Shown one piece after another: positions 1-9,224 of a stretch of 64,000 nucleotides of DNA. The stretch spans positions 473,209-537,208 of the forward strand of contig JADJCK010000005.1 in NCBI GenBank assembly GCA_016703265.1. The letters are read 5' to 3'. Position numbers and translations under genes: made by a program. The stretch comes from a bacterium (GTDB lineage: Bacteria; Krumholzibacteriota; Krumholzibacteriia; LZORAL124-64-63). The notes under the pieces are model-generated. The model did not search any database, was not told the DNA's origin, and saw nothing but the letters and a program-made list of their open reading frames with translations. How positions within the stretch are numbered: position 1 is the stretch's first letter; each line of letters begins with the position of its first letter.

Positions 1-371
1 GGCGTCGTCTGCACGACTTCCGCATGCATCGGGCAGAAGAAGATGCCGGGGTCGCCCGCGGCCGGCGTCCGCAGGCTCAGTGCGACCTCCTGCACCTTGC
101 CGTCCGGCAGGCGGAGCGTGGCGCTGCCGCCCGCCCGCCCGATCATCGCCGGCGCCCGTTCGTCCGTGTGGAACCAGACGTGGATGCCGTCGCGGGCGAT
201 GGACGCCTCGAAGACGTGGGCCTCGGTCTCGGTGACGGTGCCGCCATGCAGGGGAGCCATCAGGGCATCGGCGGCTGCGACCGGCGCAGCGACCGCCGCG
301 CACAGGGCCAGGGTGGTGATCACGGCGATGCCGGGGTGCGGGCGTCGGCAGCGGTTCAGTGCGCGGGACAT
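1..371 (-). CDS. Secreted protein with CPMH metal-binding-like motif (partial, runs off left edge)
   Basis: The leftward frame starts at ATG 369-371 and stays open to the window edge (123 codons seen). Residues about 1-34 form a signal peptide: a basic start, a hydrophobic stretch (GIAVITTLALCAA), then an Ala-rich cleavage region. The mature part begins with an APLHGGTV element followed by an alternating, probably beta-rich segment. At residues 111-119 it reads FFCPMHAEV, which resembles the CPMHPEV signature of the small heavy-metal-binding domain found in CusB-type efflux proteins and copper ATPases. The family suggests periplasmic copper or silver handling; that is inference from one motif. 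The C-terminus lies outside the window. Confidence 0.7.
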   Translation of the reverse strand, partial: MSRALNRCRRPHPGIAVITTLALCAAVAAPVAAADALMAPLHGGTVTETEAHVFEASIARDGIHVWFHTDERAPAMIGRAGGSATLRLPDGKVQEVALSLRTPAAGDPGIFFCPMHAEVVQTT

Positions 372-586
372 GGCGGCTCCTTCAGGCGGGATGGCGACGA
401 CAGCGGGGTCGGCCTGTCTACGCAATTAGTGTTCCTGATCTTATAATGTGCCTATTGACAATAACTTGTGCGATTTTGGAGCGTTCCGCGGCAGCTGCCG
501 TTGTGGACTATTCTCCAATCGCCTCGGCTCCGCTGTCGGCTATTGCCCAAATGAACGCCGAGCGTCGGTCGTCCCGAAAACGAATC

Positions 587-616
587 GCGCCGGCCCGGAT
601 GGTCCCGGACCGGCGC
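587..616 (-). terminator. Hairpin terminator after the metalloprotease gene
   Basis: Arms 587-598 and 605-616 pair with one C/A mismatch around a short loop (ATGGTC). Read leftward, the stem is followed by a TTTT stretch (complement of 577-580). It lies about 45 nt past the stop of the leftward metalloprotease gene. The rest of 372-659 is AT-richer sequence with no gene; it must hold the promoter of the leftward CPMH gene, but no confident -35/-10 pair was found. Confidence 0.55.
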
Positions 617-659
617 GTCGCCCTCCCGTCCCCCGACGGGTTGGATGGGTTCGAGGTCG

Positions 660-3600
660 CTACTTCAACAGCTGCATCTTGCGCGAGACCGTGACCTCCG
701 CCGCGCGCAACCGCGCCACATAGGTGCCGCTGGCGGCGCCCACGCCCTGGTCATCGCGGCCATCCCACAGCACTTCATGGCGACCGGCCGCGAGCGCCGA
801 CGACACGAGTCGCCGCACGAGCCGCCCGCGCACATCGAAGACCTCGAGCCGCACCGGGCCGGAATGCGCCAGGTCGAACGCGATCCTCGTGGCGGGGTTG
901 AACGGGTTCGGGGTGACGTCGCGCACGGCGGTGACCGCCGGCACGTCTCCGACACCCGGTGCGTCCGAGAGGAAGCCGTCGAAGCGCAGCGTGTACTGGC
1001 CGGCCTTTGCGTAGTCGCCGGCCTGCGCCTTCCACACCGCCAGACAGTAGTAGCCGGCCTGCGGCACCTCGACCGGCATGGTCTCGTCAGCGCCTGCCGC
1101 GCCGATCCAGGCCTGCCCGACGATGCCCGCCGTCGCCGACTTGGCGTGGTACGGCAGCTGGCCGCGGTGGAGCGTCAGGCCCCAGTCGATGGCGTCGCCG
1201 CCGGACTGGTGCAGCCTGACGCTCACCGGTCCGGCCGGCAGCCATACTTCGTGCAGGGCGATGACGCCGGTGGACGCCAGGCTGAACGGCCCATGGTCGC
1301 CCAGGGGCGTGGATCCCAGCCAGGAGGAGGCGACGGTCTGCACCCGGTAGTTCTCCGTGCCGGCGATCCCCAGCGCGCCGACGTCGAACTGACGCGGCGT
1401 CGTCGAGCGGAAGTTGACGAGCAGGTAGTCGGACTCGGCCGCGCCCCAGCCCGAGACAGCCAGGGACGTCGAGAACCCCTGCAGCGACGAGTTGACCCGT
1501 TCGTGCAGGCGCAGGTCGACATCGCTGGTGGCGCCGGGGAGGGCGGCGACCGCCAGCCACTGCGCCGTGTTGCCCGAGGGTGCCGGCACCGGCGTGCGCA
1601 GGCCGTCGCAGTTGAACCACAGGGCAGCCGAACTCCAGGCCATGGCGGCGGCGAAACCGCCGGTGGGCGGCGGCGGCGCACTGCGCTCGATGGTCGCTCC
1701 GGTGGCCAGTGCCAGCGGTGACCACACGTACTGCAGGCCGAGCGTGTTGTTCGTCTCGCTGCCCTCGGTGACGACATCGGTCGCATCCGGGAACATCGAG
1801 AGCGTGTGACGGCCGCCCCGCACCGTCTGCACGTACGGGTAGTTGCGGATGCGGTTGGTCAATGCCGCGAAGCCGGAGATCTGTTCGCCGACGAGGCCAA
1901 CGCCGTCGAGGTAGGTCATGCTGTCGAAGCCGGCGCCCGTGGCCATGCCTTCGTTGCGGAACTGGACGTTGATGTACGTCGAGGCCGCGTTGCCGGCGAG
2001 CGTGGACGGAAGGGTCGTCGTGGTCGAGGTGCCGGGGGCGCCGTTCGTTGGCACCAGGGGAGCGTGCCAGCCCGCGGTGACCAGCGGCGCAAAGTCCGCC
2101 GGTGCCACCGAGGCCCGGACCGTCACTGAGATGTGGCCGCTGCCGCCGGCAGGAACGTCTTGCGGATCCTGCCAGACGGCCACAGCCTGCGTGACGCCGC
2201 CGTAGGTGAAGTTCACCTTCGCGAAGCCGCTGGCGTCGGTTACCGCCTGGTTCTCGACGTCGTCAAGCCCCGCGTGTTCGGTATCGGCTGGCAGGACTTT
2301 CAGCCGCACCTTGCCCGCGGACGGGTCCACCTGCAGCGTGACCACTCCGTAATTGGTGCCGCTGACGCCCGAAAGCGGGAAGTGGCGCAGGGCCAGTGGT
2401 TCGATGCGACTGAGCGGGAACTGGACGTTGCTGTTGACGGCCATCACGGTGCTGAAGATCCGCCGGATCTCGAACCCGTATCCATCGAACTCCGGGTTCA
2501 CGACGCCGACGTCCATCGATGTCTCGGTGGTCTGGCTGTTGTTAGTGAAGACCGCCTCGAGGCAGCCCGCGGGGCGGTTGCTGATCGCCTGGACGTCGAA
2601 GTAGCCGAATCCGGAGGTCGGCCCCGTGGTGTGCGTGTGCAACCGCAGGTCGAAGTCGGAATCGTCGCTCTCGGTGATCATCACCGCGCCGACGAATGGA
2701 TCCGTACTCATCGTGTACGAGAAGCCGTCGCAGTTGGGGGACGAGAAGAGGCCCGCGGTGAAGCCGCCCCAGGCGGCCTTCGGCCGTGGCCGCGTCACCC
2801 AGCTGCCGTTGCTGGCCAGCGTGTACGGGTACCAGATGAACTGGCGCGTGAAGTAGTTGTCGGCCTCGTTGGCCTCGGGCATCTGTTCGTAGGCATCGGC
2901 CCACATCCGGGCGGCGTGACGGCCACCGGGCACTTCCCATGGGCCGAGGTTCATGAACGTCCGGTCGACGTATCCATTCAGCGGGTAGATGTCCGTCCAC
3001 CAGTTGAGGGCGCCGTCGATATAGACGTTCATGCGCAGGATCGGGCTGGTGGTCAGCTCGCCGTGGTTGGCGACGCGCAGGTTGAAATACGTGTCGCCGT
3101 TGCCGACCAGCACCGGGGAAAGTTCCGCCGAGGCCTGCGTCGCATTGCCCGACAGGCGCGGCACGAGCGGGTACGGCCAGTGACCGCCAGTTGAGGCCTC
3201 GACGTCGGCCGGCGTGAACTCGCGGATGGTCACGGGACCGAAGGTGGCGTGCGTGCCGCCCATGCCGTCGCGGTCGATGGCACGGACGGTGAACCAGTAG
3301 GTGTCCGGGGCCAGGTCGGTCGATTCCCAGTTCGTGGCCGTCGTCTCGATGTCCAGGTCGGGAACCAGCCCGCTGGCCGTTCCCATGCGGACGCTGTAGC
3401 CGGCGATACCGGAGTAGTTGTCGGACGCGGCGTTCCAGCGCAGTTCCACGGTGCCGTCGGGCGAGTCGCCTGACGTCGCGTGGCTGGTCGAACTGAGCCC
3501 GGTCACGGCCGATGGTGCCGTGGTGTCGAGGCCGGAGAAGAGGTTGTTCGCCGCGGCCATCCAGATCGCGTCCTCCGATTCGGGGTGACGCGAACGCAGG

Positions 3601-5210
3601 CTGGCGATCATCCCGAGCGGCGTGATCGGGTCGTCGATGCCCTGCGCCTGCAGGATGCGCTGGGGGGACCAGGTCACGACGTCCTGGCCGCCCGCCAGCG
3701 CGTTGGGATCGACCTCGTTGTTGCTGTCGGTCAGGTCCTGCAGGAAGGCGGCGATCATGCCTTCGGTCTTGGTGGGATCGTCGAACTGGTTGATGCCACC
3801 GTCCCTGCAGATCTCGACGGACTCCGCGTCGCGGTCGAAGATGGACGAGAAGCCGTAGTTGACGGGCCAGGTCGACGTGATCGCCTGCGAGAACCAGTTC
3901 GGGAAGCCCTCCTGCATGGCGTCGAAGGCGTTCTCTTCGCACCATTGGCAATGGCCGCAATCGCCGGAATCGTCGCAGCGCCCGCCGGGATTGCAGTAGT
4001 CGCCGCCTTCGGTCTCGGTGAAATCCTGCTGCCAGTGGTGGCCGTATTCGTGACAGGTCGTGTCCTCGCGCCACTGCCTGGCCTCGGGGATGTAGATGGT
4101 CTCCCAGATCGGCTTGTAATGGGCGTGATCAGCATCGGGCCAGGAGATGAGTACGCCGTCGATGCTGCCGTAGCCGTTGTCGTTCAACCAGCGCCAGCCG
4201 CGGGTCGCCGAAGCCAGCTGGTTCAAGCCCGCGTAGTGGTCCTCGGAGCCCGGCTGTCGCTGGCCAAAGTTGATGTCCGTTCCACCGAAGTCCTCCTTTG
4301 TCGGCGTATTCCACAGATACGATACGTTCCAGATGCTCGGGTACACGAGATCGACCTTCGAGTTCGCCGCCACGAATTCGACGTAGATGTCGGGCGCCTC
4401 GTCGTCGTCATAGTAGAACGTGAAATCGTAGTAGCCGTCCGGGCCGATGGAGGCGCGGGCCAGCAGGTCGTCCCATTCCCAGTCGGAATCGTAGACGCTC
4501 ACGGTGACGCCGTCGGCGCCCATCGTGCGGCCGTCGCCGACATAGTCGTAGTCGTCGTCGTGCGACTCGCGGAAGTACACGAAGCGACCGCGCACGCGGA
4601 TGTTGCGGCCCTTGTCCGTGGTTTTGTCCGTGATCTGGCGCGCCGGCTGGCGCTTGTCGCGCACGTTCTTGCGCAGGACCGGCGACGGGTCCGGCAGTGC
4701 AAACCGGTCGTCGGGCGTGACCGCCGGACCCTTGTCACTGTCGAACGTCATCTTGGTCTCGTTGCCGCCGATGGCCGAGTTCAGTCCCTGGGGCAGCAGG
4801 TAGAAGCGCTGCATCGTCGTGCGGCCGCCGACCTGCAGGGAGATCTCGATCGGCTGCGCCGGGTCGTTGCACTGCAACTGCACCGGGAAGCTCACCGGCT
4901 GCATCGCCGGCAGGTTGAAGCCGGTGGGCAGGAACGTGACGGTCTGCCACGCCGACACGCCGGCAGGCGTGCGCCCGGTGCGCAGCACCGGCGCCGAGAC
5001 GGTCGTGGCGCTCGCGCTGGTGATCTCGACGTCGAAGCTGAAGGGCTGGCCTGCCACGGGCAGGTCGTCGCCCTGCGGGTTGAGGCGGATGCGGACATTC
5101 GGGCCGAGGTCGGCCTGGACGCGGGCGGCTCCAAGCAGCGTGAAGGCCGCCAGGGCCAGAAGCTGCAGGCGCGGCGAGCGCGGCCACAGGCGCAGGGTGG
5201 CGGTGCTCAT
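660..5210 (-). CDS. Giant secreted HEYGH metalloprotease-like protein with FN3, CARDB-like and FlgD-like C-terminal domains
   Basis: 1516 residues. A signal peptide covers about residues 1-33. The catalytic motif is HEYGH at residues 387-391 (HExxH, zinc metallopeptidase). It is followed by a Cys-rich insertion (seven Cys within about 30 residues) and then an EGFPNWF segment that could supply the third zinc ligand, as in gluzincins. A fibronectin-III-like domain lies at about 560-660, with CARDB-like beta domains at about 670-790 and again near 1050-1160. The last 85 residues form a FlgD-like Ig domain (NPFNP start, DVRGRLVR, WDGRD) ending in KMQLLK. Such C-termini are cell-surface or secretion sorting domains in FCB-related phyla. 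Its start overlaps the stop of the upstream small secreted gene by 4 nt, so the two are probably co-translated. Confidence 0.85.
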   Translation of the reverse strand: MSTATLRLWPRSPRLQLLALAAFTLLGAARVQADLGPNVRIRLNPQGDDLPVAGQPFSFDVEITSASATTVSAPVLRTGRTPAGVSAWQTVTFLPTGFNLPAMQPVSFPVQLQCNDPAQPIEISLQVGGRTTMQRFYLLPQGLNSAIGGNETKMTFDSDKGPAVTPDDRFALPDPSPVLRKNVRDKRQPARQITDKTTDKGRNIRVRGRFVYFRESHDDDYDYVGDGRTMGADGVTVSVYDSDWEWDDLLARASIGPDGYYDFTFYYDDDEAPDIYVEFVAANSKVDLVYPSIWNVSYLWNTPTKEDFGGTDINFGQRQPGSEDHYAGLNQLASATRGWRWLNDNGYGSIDGVLISWPDADHAHYKPIWETIYIPEARQWREDTTCHEYGHHWQQDFTETEGGDYCNPGGRCDDSGDCGHCQWCEENAFDAMQEGFPNWFSQAITSTWPVNYGFSSIFDRDAESVEICRDGGINQFDDPTKTEGMIAAFLQDLTDSNNEVDPNALAGGQDVVTWSPQRILQAQGIDDPITPLGMIASLRSRHPESEDAIWMAAANNLFSGLDTTAPSAVTGLSSTSHATSGDSPDGTVELRWNAASDNYSGIAGYSVRMGTASGLVPDLDIETTATNWESTDLAPDTYWFTVRAIDRDGMGGTHATFGPVTIREFTPADVEASTGGHWPYPLVPRLSGNATQASAELSPVLVGNGDTYFNLRVANHGELTTSPILRMNVYIDGALNWWTDIYPLNGYVDRTFMNLGPWEVPGGRHAARMWADAYEQMPEANEADNYFTRQFIWYPYTLASNGSWVTRPRPKAAWGGFTAGLFSSPNCDGFSYTMSTDPFVGAVMITESDDSDFDLRLHTHTTGPTSGFGYFDVQAISNRPAGCLEAVFTNNSQTTETSMDVGVVNPEFDGYGFEIRRIFSTVMAVNSNVQFPLSRIEPLALRHFPLSGVSGTNYGVVTLQVDPSAGKVRLKVLPADTEHAGLDDVENQAVTDASGFAKVNFTYGGVTQAVAVWQDPQDVPAGGSGHISVTVRASVAPADFAPLVTAGWHAPLVPTNGAPGTSTTTTLPSTLAGNAASTYINVQFRNEGMATGAGFDSMTYLDGVGLVGEQISGFAALTNRIRNYPYVQTVRGGRHTLSMFPDATDVVTEGSETNNTLGLQYVWSPLALATGATIERSAPPPPTGGFAAAMAWSSAALWFNCDGLRTPVPAPSGNTAQWLAVAALPGATSDVDLRLHERVNSSLQGFSTSLAVSGWGAAESDYLLVNFRSTTPRQFDVGALGIAGTENYRVQTVASSWLGSTPLGDHGPFSLASTGVIALHEVWLPAGPVSVRLHQSGGDAIDWGLTLHRGQLPYHAKSATAGIVGQAWIGAAGADETMPVEVPQAGYYCLAVWKAQAGDYAKAGQYTLRFDGFLSDAPGVGDVPAVTAVRDVTPNPFNPATRIAFDLAHSGPVRLEVFDVRGRLVRRLVSSALAAGRHEVLWDGRDDQGVGAASGTYVARLRAAEVTVSRKMQLLK

Positions 5211-5710
5211 GGGCGGCGCTCCCCGCGGTTGTCGGTGCCGGCGCTCGTCGAGGCGGGGACGTCCTGCCCGGCGTCGGCGGCCAGGTGCGCGCGAAGGACG
5301 GTACGGCCGGTCTCGAGCTCGGCGATGGCCTCGGCGTCGTTGCGTTCGCGGGCCAGGCGCAGCTGCAGGTCGAGCATGTCCATTTCCAGGCCCAGCTTGT
5401 GGGCCGTGATGGCGCGCTGCGCCTCGGCGGCGGCCGCGGCATCGGGCGCCGCGCGGTAGCTGGCCGTCAGCTCGGCCAGACGGGTGCTGAAGGCGGCGCG
5501 GATGGCTGCCACTTCCCGGCCGAGCGGGGTTGCGTCGACCTCGGGTGCGGCGGCCTGCTCGGCGGTGGCGGCGGTGAAGACGGTGTCTGCCTGGGCCGCC
5601 GGGGCCGGGTCCTGGGTCTGGGCGACGGCATCATCGGCACCGCCAGGGCAGACGGCGAGTGCGGCGGCGACGAGCGCCGTCAAAAAAGTTTGGCGCAGGA
5701 GTCGGGACAT
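5207..5710 (-). CDS. Small secreted Ala-rich coiled-coil protein, function unknown
   Basis: 167 residues. The N-terminus (MSRLLRQ, then a hydrophobic Ala/Leu stretch) is a signal peptide ending near residue 31. The middle (about 65-140) is a charged helical region with heptad-like spacing, including REVAAIRAAF and LEMDMLDLQLRL, likely a coiled coil. The tail is polar. It overlaps the metalloprotease start by 4 nt (ATGA), so it is the first gene of a two-gene operon and may act as a periplasmic partner. No family was recognised. The divergent promoter region 5711-5871 separates it from the sigma factor gene. Confidence 0.7.
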   Translation of the reverse strand: MSRLLRQTFLTALVAAALAVCPGGADDAVAQTQDPAPAAQADTVFTAATAEQAAAPEVDATPLGREVAAIRAAFSTRLAELTASYRAAPDAAAAAEAQRAITAHKLGLEMDMLDLQLRLARERNDAEAIAELETGRTVLRAHLAADAGQDVPASTSAGTDNRGERRP

Positions 5711-5840
5711 TCTGGTTCCCCCGGATTGAAGGTTTGAAGGGCCTGCTCGCGCCTGGGGCGGCGCGGGCGGGCATCCCCATACCTGACTTGACGGGAAAAC
5801 CGGATGGATTGGGTCATCATGATTTCATTTTGGACTATTT

Positions 5841-5869
5841 TTGTAGCCATTTGCTGTCTGCCTGATAAT
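5841..5869 (+). promoter_or_regulatory. Probable promoter of the ECF sigma factor gene
   Basis: TTGTAG (5841-5846) and GATAAT (5864-5869) are separated by 17 nt in an AT-rich island of an otherwise GC-rich region. Transcription would begin near 5876-5878, at or just before the second ATG (5878), so the message may be leaderless. Confidence 0.45.
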
Positions 5870-5871
5870 AT

Positions 5872-6491
5872 ATGGTCATGTACCGCCCCGACGACACCGA
5901 CGACGACGAAGCGGCCCGCGGCCACGAAGTGACCCTGGCCCTTCAGGCTGCGCGCCGGGGAGACCCCCTGGCGCTGAATGACGCCTTCCAACTCGTCTAC
6001 GAGGAAGTCCGCGCGATCGCGCGCTCGCGGGTGGCGCGCGCCGGCGGCCGGGCGACACTCGACACCACGGCTGTCGTCCACGAGGCCTACCTCAAGCTGG
6101 CCCGCCACGGCGAGATGGCCTGGGAAGACCGGCAGCACTTCCTGGCCGTGGCTTCGACCGCCATGCGCCAGGTCCTGCTCGATCACGCCCGCCGGCACCT
6201 GAGCGTGCGGCGGGGCGGGGCGCTCCGCACGTGGGGTTGACCGAAGCCGACATCGCGCTGGAGAGGCAGGCGCGCGATGTGCTGGCGCTCGACGGCGCGC
6301 TCGGCGACCTGGCCCGCGTGGACACGCAGTTGGCCCGGCTGGTCGAACTGCGCTACTTCGGCGGGCTCACGATCGAGGAGACGGCGCTGGCGCTCGGGGT
6401 GAGCGATGCCACGGTCAAGCGTGCGTGGCGCCGCGCGCGCGCCTTCCTGCACCGCGAAATCGCGGGCGCCGAGCCGCCGGGGGAATCATGA
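5872..6491 (+). CDS. ECF-family RNA polymerase sigma factor, split by a -1 frameshift
   Basis: Two overlapping frames together make one sigma factor of the Planctomycete/Acidobacterial type (Sig-70_X6-like, about 185-205 aa). The first (from 5872, or ATG 5878) carries region 2, with DTTAVVHEAYLKL and the FLAVASTAMRQVLLDHARR core. It then runs into a stop at 6240. The second frame (through 6491) carries region 4: VELRYFGGLTIEETA and the HTH LGVSDATVKRAWRRARAFL. Adding one G in the GGGGCGGGG run near 6210-6220 rejoins them and restores the GGGAxHV linker usual in this family. The gene overlaps the kinase start by 4 nt. Its likely role is transcription control coupled to that kinase. The break is more likely a sequencing deletion than real decay. 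Confidence 0.8.
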
Positions 6492-9121
6492 CGTCCACCG
6501 ATCCCGCCCGCTGGCGTCGACTCGACGCCATCCTCGACGAACTGCTGGCGCTGCCGGTGGCGGAACGCGCTGCGCGGCTGGCGGAGATCACCGGCGACGA
6601 CCACGCCTTGCGCGCCGAGGTCGAGGACCTGCTCCGTCGTGACGAGACGGCCGACGCGCTGCTGGACGGTGTCGCCGTCGAGCGCTTCGATGTCCTGCTG
6701 GCGGCAGCGGCGCAGTCCGGCGCCGAGCCGGCCGACCTGGCCGGGACGCAGATCGGCCCCTTCCGCATCCTCGGACGCCTGGGCGAGGGCGGCATGGGCG
6801 TCGTCTTCGAGGCGCGCCAGGCGCACCCCGACCGCATTGTCGCGTTGAAGGTCCTGCGGGCGGGCGCGTTCGCCGGCGACCGCCAGCTGCGCATGTTCCG
6901 GCGCGAGGCCGAGAGCCTCGGGCGCCTCAACCACCCGGGCATCGCCGCCATCCACGACGCGGGGCGCACCGACGACGGCCTGCACTGGTTCGCCATGGAG
7001 CGCGTGGACGGCGTGACGCTCGCCGACTGGGCCGCATCCCGGCCGGCGCCGACCACCAGGGTCGAGATCGCCGCGCGCATCGCCGTGTTTCTCGCGGTCT
7101 GTGACGCGATTTCCCATGCGCACCAGCGCGGTGTCGTGCATCTCGACCTCAAGCCGTCCAACCTCATGGTGCTGCCCGAACGCGACCCGGGCGCCGCGCC
7201 CGCGGTGAAGGTGCTCGACTTCGGCATCGCGCGCTTCACCGGCAGCGAGGCGGCGATGTCGACGATGGGCAACCAGGGCAGCGCATTCCTCGGCACCCTC
7301 GCCTACATGAGCCCCGAACAGGCCGATGGCGACGTGCGCGACCTCGACGTGCGCAGTGATGTCTACTCGCTCGGGGTCGTGATCTACGAACTGCTCACGG
7401 GGCTGTTGCCGGTCGACATTCGCGGACTGCCGCTGGCCGAGGCGGTTCGCCAGGTGCGCGAGCGTAACCCTGCGCGGCCGGCGGAAACCTGCCGGCTGCT
7501 CGACGGCGATCTCGAGACCATCGTGCTCAAGGCCCTGTCCAAGGACCCGCCGCAGCGCTACCAGAGCGTGGCGGCGCTGGCCGAGGACATCCGCCGGTGG
7601 CGCGACGACCTGCCCATCTTCGGTCGCCCGCCGAGCACCGCCTACCAGCTGCGGAAGATCGTGGCGCGGCATCGCACGGTCATCGTCTTCGCGGCGGCGC
7701 TTGTCGTGGCGCTGCTCGGCGCCGTCGGCGGCACCACGTATGGACTGGTGAAGGCGCGGCGCGCGCAGGCCGAGGCGCAGGCGGAGGCGGAGGTCGCGGC
7801 CGAGACCGCGCGCTTCCTGGAATCGGTCTTCCACGTGGCCGATCCCTCCAGCGGTCGCGGCGCCGAGGTGACCGCGCGCGAGTTGCTGGAAAACGCGGCG
7901 GCGGGCATCGACACGGCGCTCGTCGACCAGCCGCGCATCCGTGGTCGCCTGCTCGGCACCATGGGCACGGCGTACCGGCAACTGGGCCTGTACAGCGAGG
8001 CGCGCCCGCTGCTGGAGGAGGCCGTGGCCCTGGAGCGGCAGGTGCTGGGCCCGGACGACCCGCGCGTTGCGCGCAGCCACTATTCGCTGGCCGGCCTGCT
8101 GCGGCGGCTGGGCGAGTTCGACGCGGCCCGCGGGCACTACGAGGCCGCGCTCGTCATCCGCGAGCGGCTGGGCGAGCCGGGCGATCTCGCGGCCAGCATC
8201 ACCGGGCTGGCCAACCTCGAGGTGGACCAGAACCGGCTGGCCGAAGCGGCGGCGCTCTACAAACGCGCCATGGCCGTAACGAGTGCCGGCGGGGCACCCG
8301 ATTCTGTGCGCCTGGCGTCACAGATGTCCGGCCTGTCGCTGGTGCAGTGGCGCCTTGGCGAAGCCGACTCGGCCTGCGCGACCATGGAGCGGGTCGTCTC
8401 CATCCAGAGGAGCAAGCTGGGGGATGACGACCTGGACCTGGCCTGGAGCCTGTCCGCGCTCGGCAGCTTCTACGCCGCCGGCAACATCAATGATCGTGCC
8501 CGCGCGCTGGGCGAGGAGGCGCTGGCCGTGCAGGAGCGCGCCCTGGGACCGGAACACACCGACGTCGCCGAGACGCTGGATCTCCTGGCCAACCTCTATC
8601 GCACCGACGGCAACTACGAGCAGGCGTTGGCGCTGCATGAACGGGCGCTGGCGATCTGGGAGAAGGCGGTGGGCGTCGACCATGCCACCTACGGGATGGC
8701 GCTCGATCACGTGGCGCGCGACCTGGGCAGCGTGGGACGCCTGGCCGAGGCGATCACGGCCGCGGAGCGCGCCGGCGGGATCTTCGAGCGCACGCTCGAT
8801 CCGGGTCACCGGGGCATCATGATCAACAAGGTGCACCTGGCCGTCGTCTATCGCGATGCGGGGCAGACCCGGCGCGCGCGGCCGCTGCTCGAGGCGATGC
8901 TCGCCCACGCCGAGGAACGCTATGGTCCCGAGAGTCGCGAGATGACGGAGATCATCACCGAAATGGCGCGGCTGGACGCCGCCGAGGCGCGCTGGGACGC
9001 TGCCCGGTCACACTACCGTCGCATAGCCGAGCTTTCAGCCGCGTTCCCCGATTCGGGCCACGTACTGCCGCGCCTGCGCGATGAGGTGCGCGAGATGGAG
9101 GAGCGGCGAGCCGGCAGTTGA
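6488..9121 (+). CDS. Ser/Thr protein kinase with transmembrane segment and C-terminal TPR array
   Basis: Start ATG 6488 overlaps the sigma factor stop by 4 nt (877 aa). A helical N-terminal segment (1-85) precedes the kinase domain (about 92-370): glycine loop GEGGMGVV, ATP-binding Lys in ALKVL, alpha-C Glu in FRREAES, catalytic loop HLDLKPSN, DFG in DFGIAR, and SPEQ. The usual HRD arginine is replaced by Leu, so it belongs to the non-RD kinases. A membrane segment follows at about 396-420 (VIVFAAALVVALLGAV), then tetratricopeptide repeats to the end with the ALxIxExxLGxxHP-type pattern. The kinase would be cytoplasmic with extracytoplasmic TPRs. Sigma factor plus TPR kinase operons are common in Planctomycetes and Acidobacteria; this one may sense an envelope signal. 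Confidence 0.92.
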   Translation: MTSTDPARWRRLDAILDELLALPVAERAARLAEITGDDHALRAEVEDLLRRDETADALLDGVAVERFDVLLAAAAQSGAEPADLAGTQIGPFRILGRLGEGGMGVVFEARQAHPDRIVALKVLRAGAFAGDRQLRMFRREAESLGRLNHPGIAAIHDAGRTDDGLHWFAMERVDGVTLADWAASRPAPTTRVEIAARIAVFLAVCDAISHAHQRGVVHLDLKPSNLMVLPERDPGAAPAVKVLDFGIARFTGSEAAMSTMGNQGSAFLGTLAYMSPEQADGDVRDLDVRSDVYSLGVVIYELLTGLLPVDIRGLPLAEAVRQVRERNPARPAETCRLLDGDLETIVLKALSKDPPQRYQSVAALAEDIRRWRDDLPIFGRPPSTAYQLRKIVARHRTVIVFAAALVVALLGAVGGTTYGLVKARRAQAEAQAEAEVAAETARFLESVFHVADPSSGRGAEVTARELLENAAAGIDTALVDQPRIRGRLLGTMGTAYRQLGLYSEARPLLEEAVALERQVLGPDDPRVARSHYSLAGLLRRLGEFDAARGHYEAALVIRERLGEPGDLAASITGLANLEVDQNRLAEAAALYKRAMAVTSAGGAPDSVRLASQMSGLSLVQWRLGEADSACATMERVVSIQRSKLGDDDLDLAWSLSALGSFYAAGNINDRARALGEEALAVQERALGPEHTDVAETLDLLANLYRTDGNYEQALALHERALAIWEKAVGVDHATYGMALDHVARDLGSVGRLAEAITAAERAGGIFERTLDPGHRGIMINKVHLAVVYRDAGQTRRARPLLEAMLAHAEERYGPESREMTEIITEMARLDAAEARWDAARSHYRRIAELSAAFPDSGHVLPRLRDEVREMEERRAGS

Positions 9122-9142
9122 TGGGTGCCGGTCGGGGCCGTG

Positions 9143-9171
9143 TTTCCGCGCACGCCGGAATCTGGTATCAT
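9143..9171 (+). promoter_or_regulatory. Probable promoter of the subtilase gene
   Basis: TTTCCG (9143-9148), a 17-nt spacer, then TATCAT (9166-9171, five of six consensus bases). It lies about 55 nt upstream of ATG 9225, in the gap after the kinase stop. Confidence 0.45.
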
Positions 9172-9224
9172 CAATGGTCAGCCGGGCCAGGACGGCCGAG
9201 TCGCCAACGGAAGACGAGCGCAAC

